From SLRI01 sp942491185 (GTDB taxonomy: Bacteria; Pseudomonadota; Alphaproteobacteria; Geminicoccales; Geminicoccaceae), in NCBI GenBank assembly GCA_942491185.1, contig CALOAB010000018.1, forward strand, positions 124,001-188,000: DNA of 64,000 nucleotides. Reading direction: 5' to 3'. The notes under the pieces are model-generated. The model made no database searches. It saw only the letters and a program-made list of their open reading frames with translations, and was not told the origin of the DNA. Positions 28,597 through 38,207 of this stretch are shown piece by piece; position 1 is the first letter of the stretch, and each line of letters starts with the position of its first letter. The position numbers and the translations under genes are program-made.

Positions 28597-29577
28597 CTAC
28601 ATGCCCTGGTAGGTGTCGATCACCGCCTTGCCGTCATCGCCGGCGATGGCCAGCCACTCCTCGGTCATGGTGGCCCCGATCCCCTCGAGGTCGGCGCGAA
28701 GCTGATCGCCGGCCGGCGTCACGGTCATGCCGTTGGCCATCAGCTGCTCCTTGTACCAGCCGTTCAGCTCCTCGGACTTGGCCGTGCCGCGGGCCTCGGC
28801 CTCGGCGGCGCAATCGACCAGCGCCTGGCGCGAGGCATCACCGAGCCCTTCCCAGCCCTGCTTGTTGACCAGGATGTGGTTGCGCGGCAGCCAGGCATTG
28901 ACCTCGTACCAATGGGTGAGCTGCTCCCAGACCTTGCTGTCATAGCCGGTCGAGCCTGACGAGATGAAGCTCTCGGCAACGCCGGTGGCCAGCGCCTGGC
29001 TCAGCTCGGCCGCCTCGATCTGCACCGGCACGGCGCCGGTGAGCTCGGCCATCCGCGCCGTCGCCGAGTTGTAGGCACGGAACTTCACACCCTCGAGGTC
29101 TGAGGCCGCGTTGATCTCTTTCTTGGTGTAGAGCCCCTGCGGCGGCCACGGCACCGAATAGAGCAGCACCATGTTCTGGCTGTCGAGCAGCTCCTCGAGC
29201 GCCGGCCGGGTCGCTGCCCAGAGCTTGTCGGAATCCTCGAAGCTGGATGCCAGGAAGGGGATGCTGTCGACGCCGAAGAGCGCCTCCTCGTTGGCGTGCG
29301 CCGAGAGCAGACGCTCGCCGATCAAGGCCTGGCCGGTCTGCACCGCGCGCTTGATGTCGGCGCCGCCGAAGAGCGAGCCGCCACCGTGCACGATGATCTC
29401 GAGCTCGCCGCCCGAGGCCTCACCGACACAGGCTGCGAATTCCTTGCCGTTCTCGGTGTGAAAGTTGCTGTCGGGATACGCCATCGGCATGTCCCACGTC
29501 TCGGCCGCGGCAGTGCCGCCGGCGGCCAGCGCCAGAGTCGCCGCTCCGGCAAAGGCCAGCTTGGTCAAACGCGTCAT
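28597..29577 (-). CDS. dctP: TRAP transporter substrate-binding protein (DctP)
   Basis: 326 residues from the ATG at 29577, with AGGAGGAAGG just upstream. Signal peptide MTRLTKLAFAGAATLALAAG ending near TAAA-ETW. DctP/TeaA fold with the conserved arginine region (GVKFRAYNSATARMAELTGAVPVQIEAAEL) that binds the substrate carboxylate. Probably imports an organic acid, or proline-related compound given the putA neighbour (inference). Forms a dctP-dctQ pair. Confidence 0.9.
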   Translation of the reverse strand: MTRLTKLAFAGAATLALAAGGTAAAETWDMPMAYPDSNFHTENGKEFAACVGEASGGELEIIVHGGGSLFGGADIKRAVQTGQALIGERLLSAHANEEALFGVDSIPFLASSFEDSDKLWAATRPALEELLDSQNMVLLYSVPWPPQGLYTKKEINAASDLEGVKFRAYNSATARMAELTGAVPVQIEAAELSQALATGVAESFISSGSTGYDSKVWEQLTHWYEVNAWLPRNHILVNKQGWEGLGDASRQALVDCAAEAEARGTAKSEELNGWYKEQLMANGMTVTPAGDQLRADLEGIGATMTEEWLAIAGDDGKAVIDTYQGM

Positions 29578-29653
29578 TCGTGCCTTCCTCCTGCTGGGCT
29601 GCCTGTCTCGCGCCCTTTGTGGCAGCGAGACTAGGCGCGCCGGCGCCAAGCGG

Positions 29654-30661
29654 TCAATTCTCCGCTGTGGCAGCAGCACTGTCGCGCCCGGCATGCGTGC
29701 GGGCCTTGGCCAGGATGTGTGCCTGGGTGCGGGCGTAGCCATGCTCCAGCTCGGCGATATGCGGTGCCAGATGGGTGTGCAGATCGGGCAGCGCGTGGAA
29801 CGGCACGGCGGGCAGGCTGTGGTGCTCGACGTGGAAGGCCATGTTCCAGTTGAGCCATTGGATGGGCCCGAGCGTCAGGACCGTTCTTGTGTTGCGCAGC
29901 ATGTCCGGCACCAGCGGACAGGCGCCGTGCTCGCTCATGCGGATGATCCGCATCACCGGCTCGCCGATGACCCGCGGGACCAGCCAGAGCCAGAGTGCCG
30001 CGGTCGAGCCCGTGCCGAGGGAAAGGACGAAAATGGCACCATAGACCGCCCACATCACCCACGCCTCGCGCTGCACGCGCTGCCTTTGGCTCTCCGCGAT
30101 GAAGCCCTTCTCGACGTCGGTGAACGCGGCGAAGGGATGCCGGACCAGCGACGAGAGGAGGTAGTAGAAATAGGGCAGGCTGGATGCGTACCAGAGATAG
30201 CCCCTGACCGTGTTGCCGGCGGTGATCATCTCCGGGTCGTGCGCCGGATCGGAGGTGTGGGCGTGGTGCGCCGCGTGCTCCAGGCGGAAATGCGTCGGCG
30301 GCAGGCCGAGGATCAGCGAAGTGGCCCAGTAGACGCTCTCGTTGAGACGGCGCGAGCGGAACGCGCTCGAATGCGCGGTCTCGTGGAAGGGCGCGAAGAG
30401 GTGCACGATGACCACGCCGTGCAGGAACATCGCCGGCCAGAGCCAGGCACTGCCGAGGCTGAGCCAGACGAGGCTGCCGGTCAGCGCAAGCGTCGCCAAG
30501 TGGGCCGCCAGAAAAGTGAGCCCTGGCGCGTCGCGACGTTGGGCCAGGTCGCGGAGTGCTGTGGCGGGAACCAGATCGCGGGGACGTGGCAAGGCTGGGC
30601 GGTCCTTCCGGTGCGGTTTGTTTCTCTTCGGACAAGTGCTTCTCTGAGAGCAGCAGATCAA
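29654..30661 (-). CDS. Membrane fatty acid desaturase family protein
   Basis: 335 residues with three histidine boxes of membrane di-iron enzymes: HETAH, EHAAHHAH and HVEHH, and four to six membrane helices (LTFLAAHLATLALTGSLVWL, AWLWPAMFLHGVVIVHLF). FA_desaturase superfamily; could act on acyl chains or carotenoid-like substrates. Starts at a TTG (30661) because no ATG lies before the conserved region; the exact start is uncertain. Followed after 76 bp by dctP on the same strand. Confidence 0.85.
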   Translation of the reverse strand: MICCSQRSTCPKRNKPHRKDRPALPRPRDLVPATALRDLAQRRDAPGLTFLAAHLATLALTGSLVWLSLGSAWLWPAMFLHGVVIVHLFAPFHETAHSSAFRSRRLNESVYWATSLILGLPPTHFRLEHAAHHAHTSDPAHDPEMITAGNTVRGYLWYASSLPYFYYLLSSLVRHPFAAFTDVEKGFIAESQRQRVQREAWVMWAVYGAIFVLSLGTGSTAALWLWLVPRVIGEPVMRIIRMSEHGACPLVPDMLRNTRTVLTLGPIQWLNWNMAFHVEHHSLPAVPFHALPDLHTHLAPHIAELEHGYARTQAHILAKARTHAGRDSAAATAEN

Positions 30662-30851
30662 GAGTTGGGCATGTCGGTAGCGCCGCTAGCGAGGTCGTAA
30701 AGGCTGCAAGCCTCGAGCCGGGGGCAGGCAACATCCTTGGCCATGGTGATCGGCTGCATCGCGGCAAGACCACGCTTCGGCTCGTTTCGATTGCACTGTT
30801 TACGGATTCGTGGGTCCCGTCCATTATCTTTGCCTCGCCTGGAGGGGGCAC

Positions 30852-31549
30852 ATGAGTGACATGAGTGCCTTTGGCTTGGCGCTGTCGATGATCTGGAACG
30901 GCGATCCGGTGCTGGTCGAGATCGTCCTCCTGTCGCTGCGCGTCACGCTTACAGCACTCCTCATCGCTGCCCTTATCGGCCTGCCCTTGGGCGCCGTTCT
31001 GGCGCTCGCGCGATTTCCCGGCCGGGGTGTTGTCGTCGTCTTTGCCAGCGCGCTGATGGGCCTGCCGCCGGTGGTGGCCGGGCTCGCCATCTATCTCCTG
31101 CTGTCGCGATCCGGTCCGCTCGGCGATCTCGGGCTGCTGTTCACGCCGGCGGCCATGATCGCTGCCCAGACCATCTTGATCCTGCCGATTGTCGCCTCGC
31201 TGACCCGCCAGGTCGTCGAGGATCTGTGGAGCGAGTATGCCGAGCAGCTGCGCTCGCTCGGCTCGTCCGTGGCGCGCGCCGTGCCGACCCTGCTGTGGGA
31301 TGCGCGCTACAGCCTGGTCACGACCCTGCTCGCCGGCTTCGGCCGGGCCAGCGCCGAGGTGGGTGCCGTGCTCATTGTCGGCGGCAACATTGCCGGCCAC
31401 ACAAGAACGATGACGACGGCGATCGCGCTCGAAACCAGCCGCGGTGCATTGGCCCTGGCGCTCGGGCTCGGCATCATCCTGCTCGGCCTGACGCTCGCCC
31501 TCAACATCCTGGCGCATCTGGCAGCCCGCCTCGACCGGTGGCGCACGGC

Positions 31550-31553
<4 letters not shown>
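30852..31553 (+). CDS. tupB: Tungstate ABC transporter permease TupB
   Basis: 233 residues from the ATG at 30852, with GGAGGGGG directly upstream. Five to six membrane helices and the anion-transporter permease loop (YAEQLRSLGSSVARAVPTLLWDARYSL... GRASAEVGAVLIVGGNI). This sequence type (TupB/WtpB-like) with a TupA partner identifies a tungstate importer. The stop overlaps the tupC start (ATGA). Confidence 0.92.
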
Positions 31554-32307
<754 letters not shown>

Positions 32308-32311
<4 letters not shown>

Positions 32312-33129
32312 CGTTGCCCATGCGCATGCTCGCCCTGGTTATTCTGCTGTCGTTGCTGGTCGCGGCTCCGGCCGCGGCGCAAGACCGCTTCATCACCGTG
32401 GCTTCGACCACCTCGACCGAGGCCTCGGGCCTTTTCGGCCACATCCTGCCGATGTTCGAGGCGATGAGCGGGATCGAGGTGCGGGTGGTGGCGCAGGGCA
32501 CCGGCCAGGCGCTGGAAACCGGCAGGCGGGGTGACGCCGACATCGTCTTCGTCCATTCGCGGCCGGCCGAGGAGGCCTTCGTCGCCGAGGGCTTCGGGGT
32601 CGAGCGAGTCGACGTGATGTACAACGATTTCGTTATCGTCGGCCCGGCGGACGATCCGGCGGGGATCGCCGGGGGAGCGGATGCGGTGGTGGCGCTGCAG
32701 GCGATCGCTGCGGTCGAGGCTGTCTTTGCCTCGCGCGGCGACGATAGCGGCACGCACCAGGCGGAGCTCCGGCTCTGGGACGCGGCGGGCGTGGCGCCTG
32801 ATGGCGACTGGTATCGGGAGCTCGGCTCGGGCATGGGCGCCACCTTGAACACCGCGGCCCAGCAGCCTGGCTATGCACTGACCGATCGCGGCACCTGGCT
32901 CAGCTTCGCTAATCGCGGGCCGCTGGAGATCGCCATCGAAGGCGATGGGCGGCTCTTCAATCCTTATGGCGTCATTCTCGTGAGCCCCGAGCGGCATCCG
33001 CACGTCAAGGCTGAGGCCGGCCAGGCCTTCATCGACTGGCTGGTCTCGGCCGATGGTCAGCAAGCGATCGCCGGCTACACCATCGACGGCGAGCAGCTCT
33101 TCTTTCCGAATGCCGAGCCGTCGAGCTAA
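32308..33129 (+). CDS. tupA: Tungstate-binding periplasmic protein TupA
   Basis: 273 residues from the GTG at 32308 (ATG at 32320 or 32326 possible). Signal peptide LALVILLSLLVAAPAAA-QD. Ligand-binding motifs of the TupA family: VASTTSTEASGLF, FVHSRPAEE, YNDFVIVGP, SRGDDSGTHQAE, GMGATLNTAAQQ and LTDRGTWL. High-affinity tungstate capture, likely for W- or Mo-cofactor enzymes such as formate or aldehyde oxidoreductases. The gene order tupB-tupC-tupA differs from the common A-B-C order. Confidence 0.93.
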
Positions 33130-33135
33130 GCCTGC

Positions 33136-33951
33136 CTATAGGCTTGCGCCGGGCTGCGGCGGGGCGTCGTAGCAGCCGAGCACCGACTGGTCGAAATCGA
33201 CCAGCGAGCCGGTCATCATGCCGCTCTCAGCGGAGCAAAGAAAAGCGATGGCCTTGGCCACCTCGGTGGTCTCGAGGAGCCGGCCGAAGGGCTGCCGGGC
33301 CTTGGCCTGGTCGAGCCACCCGTCCTCGGCGCCGTGCTCGCGCTTTTGGATCGAGTCCTCGCCCGGCGTGTTCATCCAGCCGATATTGAGGCCGTTGACC
33401 CGGATGCGGTCGCGCATCAGCGAGTAGGCGACGTTCTTGGTGAGGCCGGCCAAGGCCGCCTTGGAGGCCGAGTAGGCGCAGATGAAGGGTTGGCCACCAT
33501 GGCTCGACATCGAGAGGATGTTGACCATGCTGCCGGTGATGCCCTCGCGCCGCATGATGGTGGCGACGTCCTGCATCAAGAAGAAGGGTGCCCGGACATT
33601 GACACTGAACATCCGCTCGTAGAGCTCGGGGCTGGTGTCGAGGATGGTGCCGCGGTCGGTGATCGCGGCGACGTTGACGAGGCAGTCGACCCGCCCGAAG
33701 GCGTCGTCGGCAGCCTTGGCGACCTTACGAACGTCCTCGAGCTTGCCGAGATCGGCCTGAACGTAGATGGCATCCGCGCCCATCGTCTCGAGCACGCCCT
33801 TGACCTCGGCACCGCGCGCGGCATTGCGGCCACAGATCACGATGCCGGCAGCACCCCGCTCGACGAACAACCGTGCGGTCGCCTCGCCCAGGCCCTGCGT
33901 GCCACCGGTGATGAGGGCGATCTTGCCCTCGAGGCTTCGGTCCGACGTCAT
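33136..33951 (-). CDS. SDR family oxidoreductase
   Basis: 271 residues from the ATG at 33951 (MTSDRSLEGKIALITGG), with GGGAGAG upstream. Cofactor motif TGGTQGLG, NVAA (CLVNVAAI), catalytic Ser in ILSMSSHGG and Tyr-Lys in AYSASKAAL. The C-terminal tail VDFDQSVLGCYD replaces the usual VDGG ending; substrate unknown. Convergent with tupA (6 bp). Confidence 0.9.
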   Translation of the reverse strand: MTSDRSLEGKIALITGGTQGLGEATARLFVERGAAGIVICGRNAARGAEVKGVLETMGADAIYVQADLGKLEDVRKVAKAADDAFGRVDCLVNVAAITDRGTILDTSPELYERMFSVNVRAPFFLMQDVATIMRREGITGSMVNILSMSSHGGQPFICAYSASKAALAGLTKNVAYSLMRDRIRVNGLNIGWMNTPGEDSIQKREHGAEDGWLDQAKARQPFGRLLETTEVAKAIAFLCSAESGMMTGSLVDFDQSVLGCYDAPPQPGASL

Positions 33952-34285
33952 TCGGCGCTCTCCCTGTCTCGGCGGCGCAATCACCGCTCTCGCTCCAGAG
34001 AGGCTACCAGCGAGCGGCGCAAGATGCCATGCGCTGCCGAGCTTCGGGCAAATGCCCCGAGGCATCGTCAAAATGAGGCCAACGACCAACGACGCCGCGG
34101 CTCGGAATGACAGACGTCAGCGGCAACAGCGGATGCGCCGAGCCATGACGTCTGCCTGGCTGTTGACGATCACGAAGGATCGTCAAGAGATCAGCCGGCC
34201 GTGGGAATTTCGAGCTGATCGCCGGTGAACAGGTCGAGCTGTGCCCCTCGCCACCAGAACCGGTGGCGGTGGGCAGCGTCGATCG
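33952..34285. other. Intergenic region with two inverted repeats
   Basis: 334 bp with no convincing gene. Two inverted repeats are visible: CAGACGTCA at 34111-34119 with TGACGTCTG at 34146-34154, and a perfect 9-bp hairpin TTGACGATC/GATCGTCAA (34163-34186, 6-nt loop). Neither has a T-tract. They could be operators for the divergent SDR or a structured 3' end of the small gene at 34286. Confidence 0.4.
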
Positions 34286-34486
34286 TCAGCTGTGCAGGGG
34301 GGTAGGCCCGTGATAGCTGGTCGGGTCGGTCTCTGACTTGCCGAACAGCTGAGCGGTGAGCCTGCCATCGAAGATCGCCTTGAAGAGGTCGATCAAGACC
34401 TCGTTCCGCATCCGGCGGGCATCGCGCATCACCGCGTTGATGTAGGCGGGATCGTAGGCTCTGCTGTCGAGCTGCAGGTCGTTCAT
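34286..34486 (-). CDS. Small conserved protein resembling the RSP_7527 family
   Basis: 66 residues from the ATG at 34486, with GGAG upstream. Core sequence AYINAVMRDARRMRNEVLIDLFKAIF: the ARRMRxEVxxDLFxAxF helix resembles the small alphaproteobacterial RSP_7527-type proteins of unknown function. Amphipathic helix, no signal peptide. Longer upstream starts have no family resemblance. Confidence 0.65.
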   Translation of the reverse strand: MNDLQLDSRAYDPAYINAVMRDARRMRNEVLIDLFKAIFDGRLTAQLFGKSETDPTSYHGPTPLHS

Positions 34487-34607
34487 TGTCGTCAACTCCA
34501 GGTCCGTTTCAGGCAACAAGGGCAAGCCTTGCTGCACTGCACAGGAGATGGCGACGACCGGCCAGCGCACAACCGCACACTCGTGCATGGCTCGTTTGCA
34601 GGGATGT

Positions 34608-35422
34608 TCAGTCGATTAACACAAGGTTACCAAGCAGTTTGGCGAGCTTGTTGCAGCCCGCCGACAAGCTGGTCTCGAGCATGTCGCGGATGCGTTGATA
34701 GGCGGCAGCGTCGGTCGCGGCGATGCCGGCAAAGCCGAGGCTTCGGCAGGCTGCCGCGGCCTGTGGATCGGCCGCTGCCGTGGCCAGAGCCCGGCGGAGC
34801 GCCAGGATCGTGGCATCGTCACGCTCGAGGCCAGTGATGAAGGGCAGTGCCGGTACGGGAGGGCTTGCGGCCAGACATTCCAGCCCTTTCAGCACCTCGG
34901 GTACGCATTGCGCCAGCAGTGCCCAGGTGACGCAGTCGATCGCCGCGCAATCGGCGGCACCGCTTCGCACGGCCGCGAGTGATGCCGCATGGGCGCCGGT
35001 GAGCCGGATGTCGGCAAAGAAGGCGCGGCCCTGGGCGACCGGTGCCGTCATTGCGGCGAGCGCGTTGGCCCCGGATTGCGAGTGCGGTGCGTTGACGGCG
35101 GCGATGCTGCCCTCCAGGTCGGCGACCGATCGTCGGCCGTCGGCGCGCCGCACCACCAGCCAGCTCTGATAATCGCCGCCGTGACAACCACTGACGGCGT
35201 AGATCGGCGTGGCGACGAAGCGGACCCGCCCGGCGAGCAGGCTCACCAGCGGCAGGCCGCAGGTCTGGCCGAGCAACAGGTCGGGATCGGTCCACAAGGC
35301 CTCGGGCTCGAGGTCGCGGCTCAAACGGTCCGGCACATCGCTCACACCCTGGGCGCCAAGGCGCGAGCGATGGCCGACCAGAGCGCATCAGTTGCCCAAG
35401 CCAACGCCGGCAGGTCGTACAT
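34608..35422 (-). pseudogene. PhnD-like substrate-binding-domain protein, frameshifted
   Basis: The intact C-terminal frame (35345 down) reads DVPDRLSRDLEPEALWTDPDLLLGQTCG through GCNKLAKLLG, a cytosolic PhnD/ThiY-like binding domain without signal peptide. Its expected N-terminus, MYDLPALAWATDALWSAIARAL, lies in another frame starting at 35422 and runs into TGA. Inserting one base near 35357 (TTG-GCG to TTG-GGC-GCC) joins the frames as IARALGAQGVSDVPDRLSR. A CTG at 35455 follows GGAGG and may be the real start. Single-base deletion: decay or assembly error. Ligand unknown. Confidence 0.7.
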
Positions 35423-35520
35423 CGGCAGGCCGGCGATCCAGTGAGTGCGCTTCAGATCAACCTCCGATTGCCCGCTGCACCATTGATCTCTACAGTAGAG
35501 CGAAGATTGATCAGCACAGC

Positions 35521-35784
35521 ATGGGTAGAGCGATGACGACCGACAATGGCTTGGTCTTGCATGTCAGCGAGAACTTGAGCGAGGAAATCGATGGCGTCGA
35601 GATTACGCTTCCGGCCGCCGATTATCGGGCAGTGGCGACCGGCTTGGTGGCGAGCGAAGGCGAGGACGATGTTGCGCAGTATCTGCTCTTGCCCATCGGT
35701 CGCGAGCGTGTCCACCCGATCAGTGCGGACGGCCTGGCTCAGCTGGCCGGGCATGGTCAGGTCGAGGTGACGGACGCCGAATAG
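35521..35784 (+). CDS. Small hypothetical protein
   Basis: 87 residues (83 from the second ATG at 35533). Reads as ordinary globular protein (LVLHVSENLSEEIDGVEITLPAADY... YLLLPIGRERVHPIS), acidic, no membrane segment or signal. Upstream reading frame is a shadow of the PhnD-like gene. No family recognised. Ends 24 bp from the convergent cyclase-hydrolase stop. Confidence 0.5.
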   Translation: MGRAMTTDNGLVLHVSENLSEEIDGVEITLPAADYRAVATGLVASEGEDDVAQYLLLPIGRERVHPISADGLAQLAGHGQVEVTDAE

Positions 35785-35807
35785 CTTCGCCCGGCCCTTG
35801 GCATAAC

Positions 35808-37220
35808 CTAGTCCCGAGCGTGCTCGCCAAGGAACTTGTCGACCTCCGCGAAGAACTGCTCGAAGGCCGGACTTCCCTCGATCAGGGCATGGTTGGCGCC
35901 TTCCATCTCGACGAAGAGCGCGTCGGGGATCGTGGCTGCCATACGGCGTCCCTCGGCCAACGGCACCATCCGGTCGTCGCGACAATGGAGCACGAGCGTG
36001 GGCACCTGAACCAACGGAGCCAGATGCGAAACATCGACGTTGGCGTTCATCTCCAGGATGCGCACCGCATTCTCAGGGGTGATGGTGATGCGCTGAAGCT
36101 CGTCGAAGTTGGCCTTCTGTTCAGCTGTCGCGTCGGGCATGAACGATTCGCTGAAGAATTGACGGAACTCCCGATTGGGCGATCCCCACCCCTGTCTGAT
36201 CATCATGAGCGACAGCTCGTGCCAGCGCTCGTGCTCGGGTGACCGTCGCTTGAGCCGCCCGCGCATATAGCCACCGAGCAGGATGAGGCAGCCAACGCGC
36301 TCGGGGTGCTCGACGGCGTAGCGAATGGCAAAGGCGCAGCCTTGCGAGACCCCGAAGAGCGCGAAGCGATCGAAGCCGGCGGCATCGACCACGGTCGCCA
36401 AATCACCGATCATCGCCTCTTCGGAGATGTCGTCGACGTCCCAATCAGAGAGCCCGTTGCCGCGCTGGTCGAAACGCAAGAGCTCGGCACGCTCCGCGAA
36501 TGAGCGCAAGACCGGGCCCCAGACCGGGCTTCGCCATTCGTATTCCAGATGATTGACCCAGTTGGGCGCTTTCACGACTTTTGGGCCTCGCCCGATGCGG
36601 GCATAGGCGAGCTGCGCGCCGTCGCTCGCCGTGCAGAAGCGGACTTCCTGGGTCGCCGGCAGCGCCGCCGACGGCTCGGCATCGTCGGGCATCTCGGGAA
36701 CCCATTGCCAGACCCGGAGTTGCCGCTGGATGTTCTTCACGCGCTGCGGCCCCAGATCGGCGAACCGCGCATCGAGACGCTCGGCCACGAGCTGGTGGAC
36801 CAGATCGGCGACGCAAACACCACCGGGCTTGGCCAGCGCTTCGAGACGTGCAGCGACATTGACGGCATCGCCGAAGACGTCGCCATCCTCGACCACGACA
36901 TCACCGAGATTGATGCCGATCCGATAAAGGATACGACGTGCCTCAGGCACCTCCGCTTCGCGTTCCGGCATGGCCTTCTGGATCGCGAGCGCAGCCTGAA
37001 CCGCATCGAGCACATTGTCGAAGGCGACGATGAGGCCGTCGCCGGTCGTCTTGACGATCGTTCCGCCGTGCTGGGCGATCGTGGGATCGATCAGGCCCTG
37101 GCGATGCTGCCGTTGGCGGTCGAGCACGCCTGTCTCATCGAGCTCGACCAGCCGGCTGTAGCCGGCCATGTCGGCGGCCAGGATCACCATCAGCTGGCGC
37201 TTGGTATCGCTGAGCGTCAT
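35808..37220 (-). CDS. Class III cyclase fused to an alpha/beta hydrolase
   Basis: 470 residues. Residues 1-175 are a class III nucleotide cyclase with both metal aspartates (ILAADMAGYSRL, TTGDGLIVAF) and NVAARLEAL. Residues about 195-470 are an alpha/beta hydrolase with nucleophile Ser in FGVSQGCA, acid Asp in LHCRDDRMVP and His in EGANHALIEG, all in order. Both halves look catalytically competent. No membrane helix, so cytosolic. The pairing suggests a hydrolase-domain-sensed metabolite modulates cAMP synthesis, or the reverse; inference. Monocistronic, minus strand. Confidence 0.9.
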   Translation of the reverse strand: MTLSDTKRQLMVILAADMAGYSRLVELDETGVLDRQRQHRQGLIDPTIAQHGGTIVKTTGDGLIVAFDNVLDAVQAALAIQKAMPEREAEVPEARRILYRIGINLGDVVVEDGDVFGDAVNVAARLEALAKPGGVCVADLVHQLVAERLDARFADLGPQRVKNIQRQLRVWQWVPEMPDDAEPSAALPATQEVRFCTASDGAQLAYARIGRGPKVVKAPNWVNHLEYEWRSPVWGPVLRSFAERAELLRFDQRGNGLSDWDVDDISEEAMIGDLATVVDAAGFDRFALFGVSQGCAFAIRYAVEHPERVGCLILLGGYMRGRLKRRSPEHERWHELSLMMIRQGWGSPNREFRQFFSESFMPDATAEQKANFDELQRITITPENAVRILEMNANVDVSHLAPLVQVPTLVLHCRDDRMVPLAEGRRMAATIPDALFVEMEGANHALIEGSPAFEQFFAEVDKFLGEHARD

Positions 37221-37289
37221 CGTGCCGTCCCCTTTTGGGCAGGCACGCAGTCTAGCCCATCACGGTCGCCGGAGCGACCGTGGCTGTTC

Positions 37290-38204
37290 TCACGAAACGA
37301 TCTCGATCCCCGCCCCGGCAGCCGCTTCCTGCAGCGCCGCCATGCCGATCTCGGCCATCTTCAAGGGATTGGCCTTCTTCGGGTCCTGCTCGGCCTCGAT
37401 CACCACCCAGCCCGAATAGTCGATGGTCTTCAAGGACTTCATAAATGCGACAAAATCGATCGAGCCGTCGCCGGGGACGGTGAAGACCCCTTCGAGCACG
37501 CCCTTGAGGAAGCTCCAGTCCTCGGCCTTGAGCTTCTTGAGCACATCGGCCCGGATGTCCTTGGTGTGGACGTGGTTGATGCGATGGCCCCAGCGCTCGG
37601 TGGTCGCCGTCACGTCGCCGCCGGCAAAGGTCAGGTGGCCGGTGTCGAGCAGCAGTCCCACCGCCTTGTCGGTGTGCTCCATGAGGAGGTCGACCTCTTC
37701 CTCGACCTCGATCACCGTGCCCATGTGGTGGTGGAAGCTCATCGGGCAGTGCTCGCTCTTTAGGAACTCGGCGAAGCGCGTGAGCTTCTCGCCGTAGCGC
37801 TTGATCTGGTCGTGGGTCAGCTTGGGGCGTTGCGAAACGGGCGTGTCGATCAGGCCTTGCACGGTGCCCACGGTCTCGGCGTAGACCATGAGCGGGCAGC
37901 CCATCGCCTGGTAGAGCTCGAGCTGCTGCTTGATCCGGCTCTTCTCCTCGTCGACCGTCACTTCCAGCAAGCGGCCGGAGAACCAGCCGGAGACGAGCTC
38001 GATGTCGTGGTCGGCCATGATCGGCTTCAAGACCTTGGGGTCCAGCGGAAACTTGCCGCCCTTCTCGACCCCGCTATAGCCGGCCTGCCTGGCCTCGCGG
38101 AGGCACTGCTCCAGCGTGATGTCGCCGCCGAGCTCCGGCAGGTCGTCATTCGACCAGCCGATGGGGGCGATGCCGAGGCGAATGGCCCCTGGCTTCAATG
38201 TCAT
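37290..38204 (-). CDS. iolE: myo-Inosose-2 dehydratase
   Basis: 304 residues, xylose-isomerase-like TIM barrel. Dehydrates 2-keto-myo-inositol to the trione intermediate. Typical start LGIAPIGWSNDDLPELGGD, metal-binding residues around GYSGVEKGGKFP, MSFHHHMGTVIEVEEEVD, LLLDTGHLTFAGGD and HVHTKDIR. Located 3 bp after iolD on the minus strand, so cotranscribed. Confidence 0.95.
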   Translation of the reverse strand: MTLKPGAIRLGIAPIGWSNDDLPELGGDITLEQCLREARQAGYSGVEKGGKFPLDPKVLKPIMADHDIELVSGWFSGRLLEVTVDEEKSRIKQQLELYQAMGCPLMVYAETVGTVQGLIDTPVSQRPKLTHDQIKRYGEKLTRFAEFLKSEHCPMSFHHHMGTVIEVEEEVDLLMEHTDKAVGLLLDTGHLTFAGGDVTATTERWGHRINHVHTKDIRADVLKKLKAEDWSFLKGVLEGVFTVPGDGSIDFVAFMKSLKTIDYSGWVVIEAEQDPKKANPLKMAEIGMAALQEAAAGAGIEIVS

Positions 38205-38207
38205 CGC

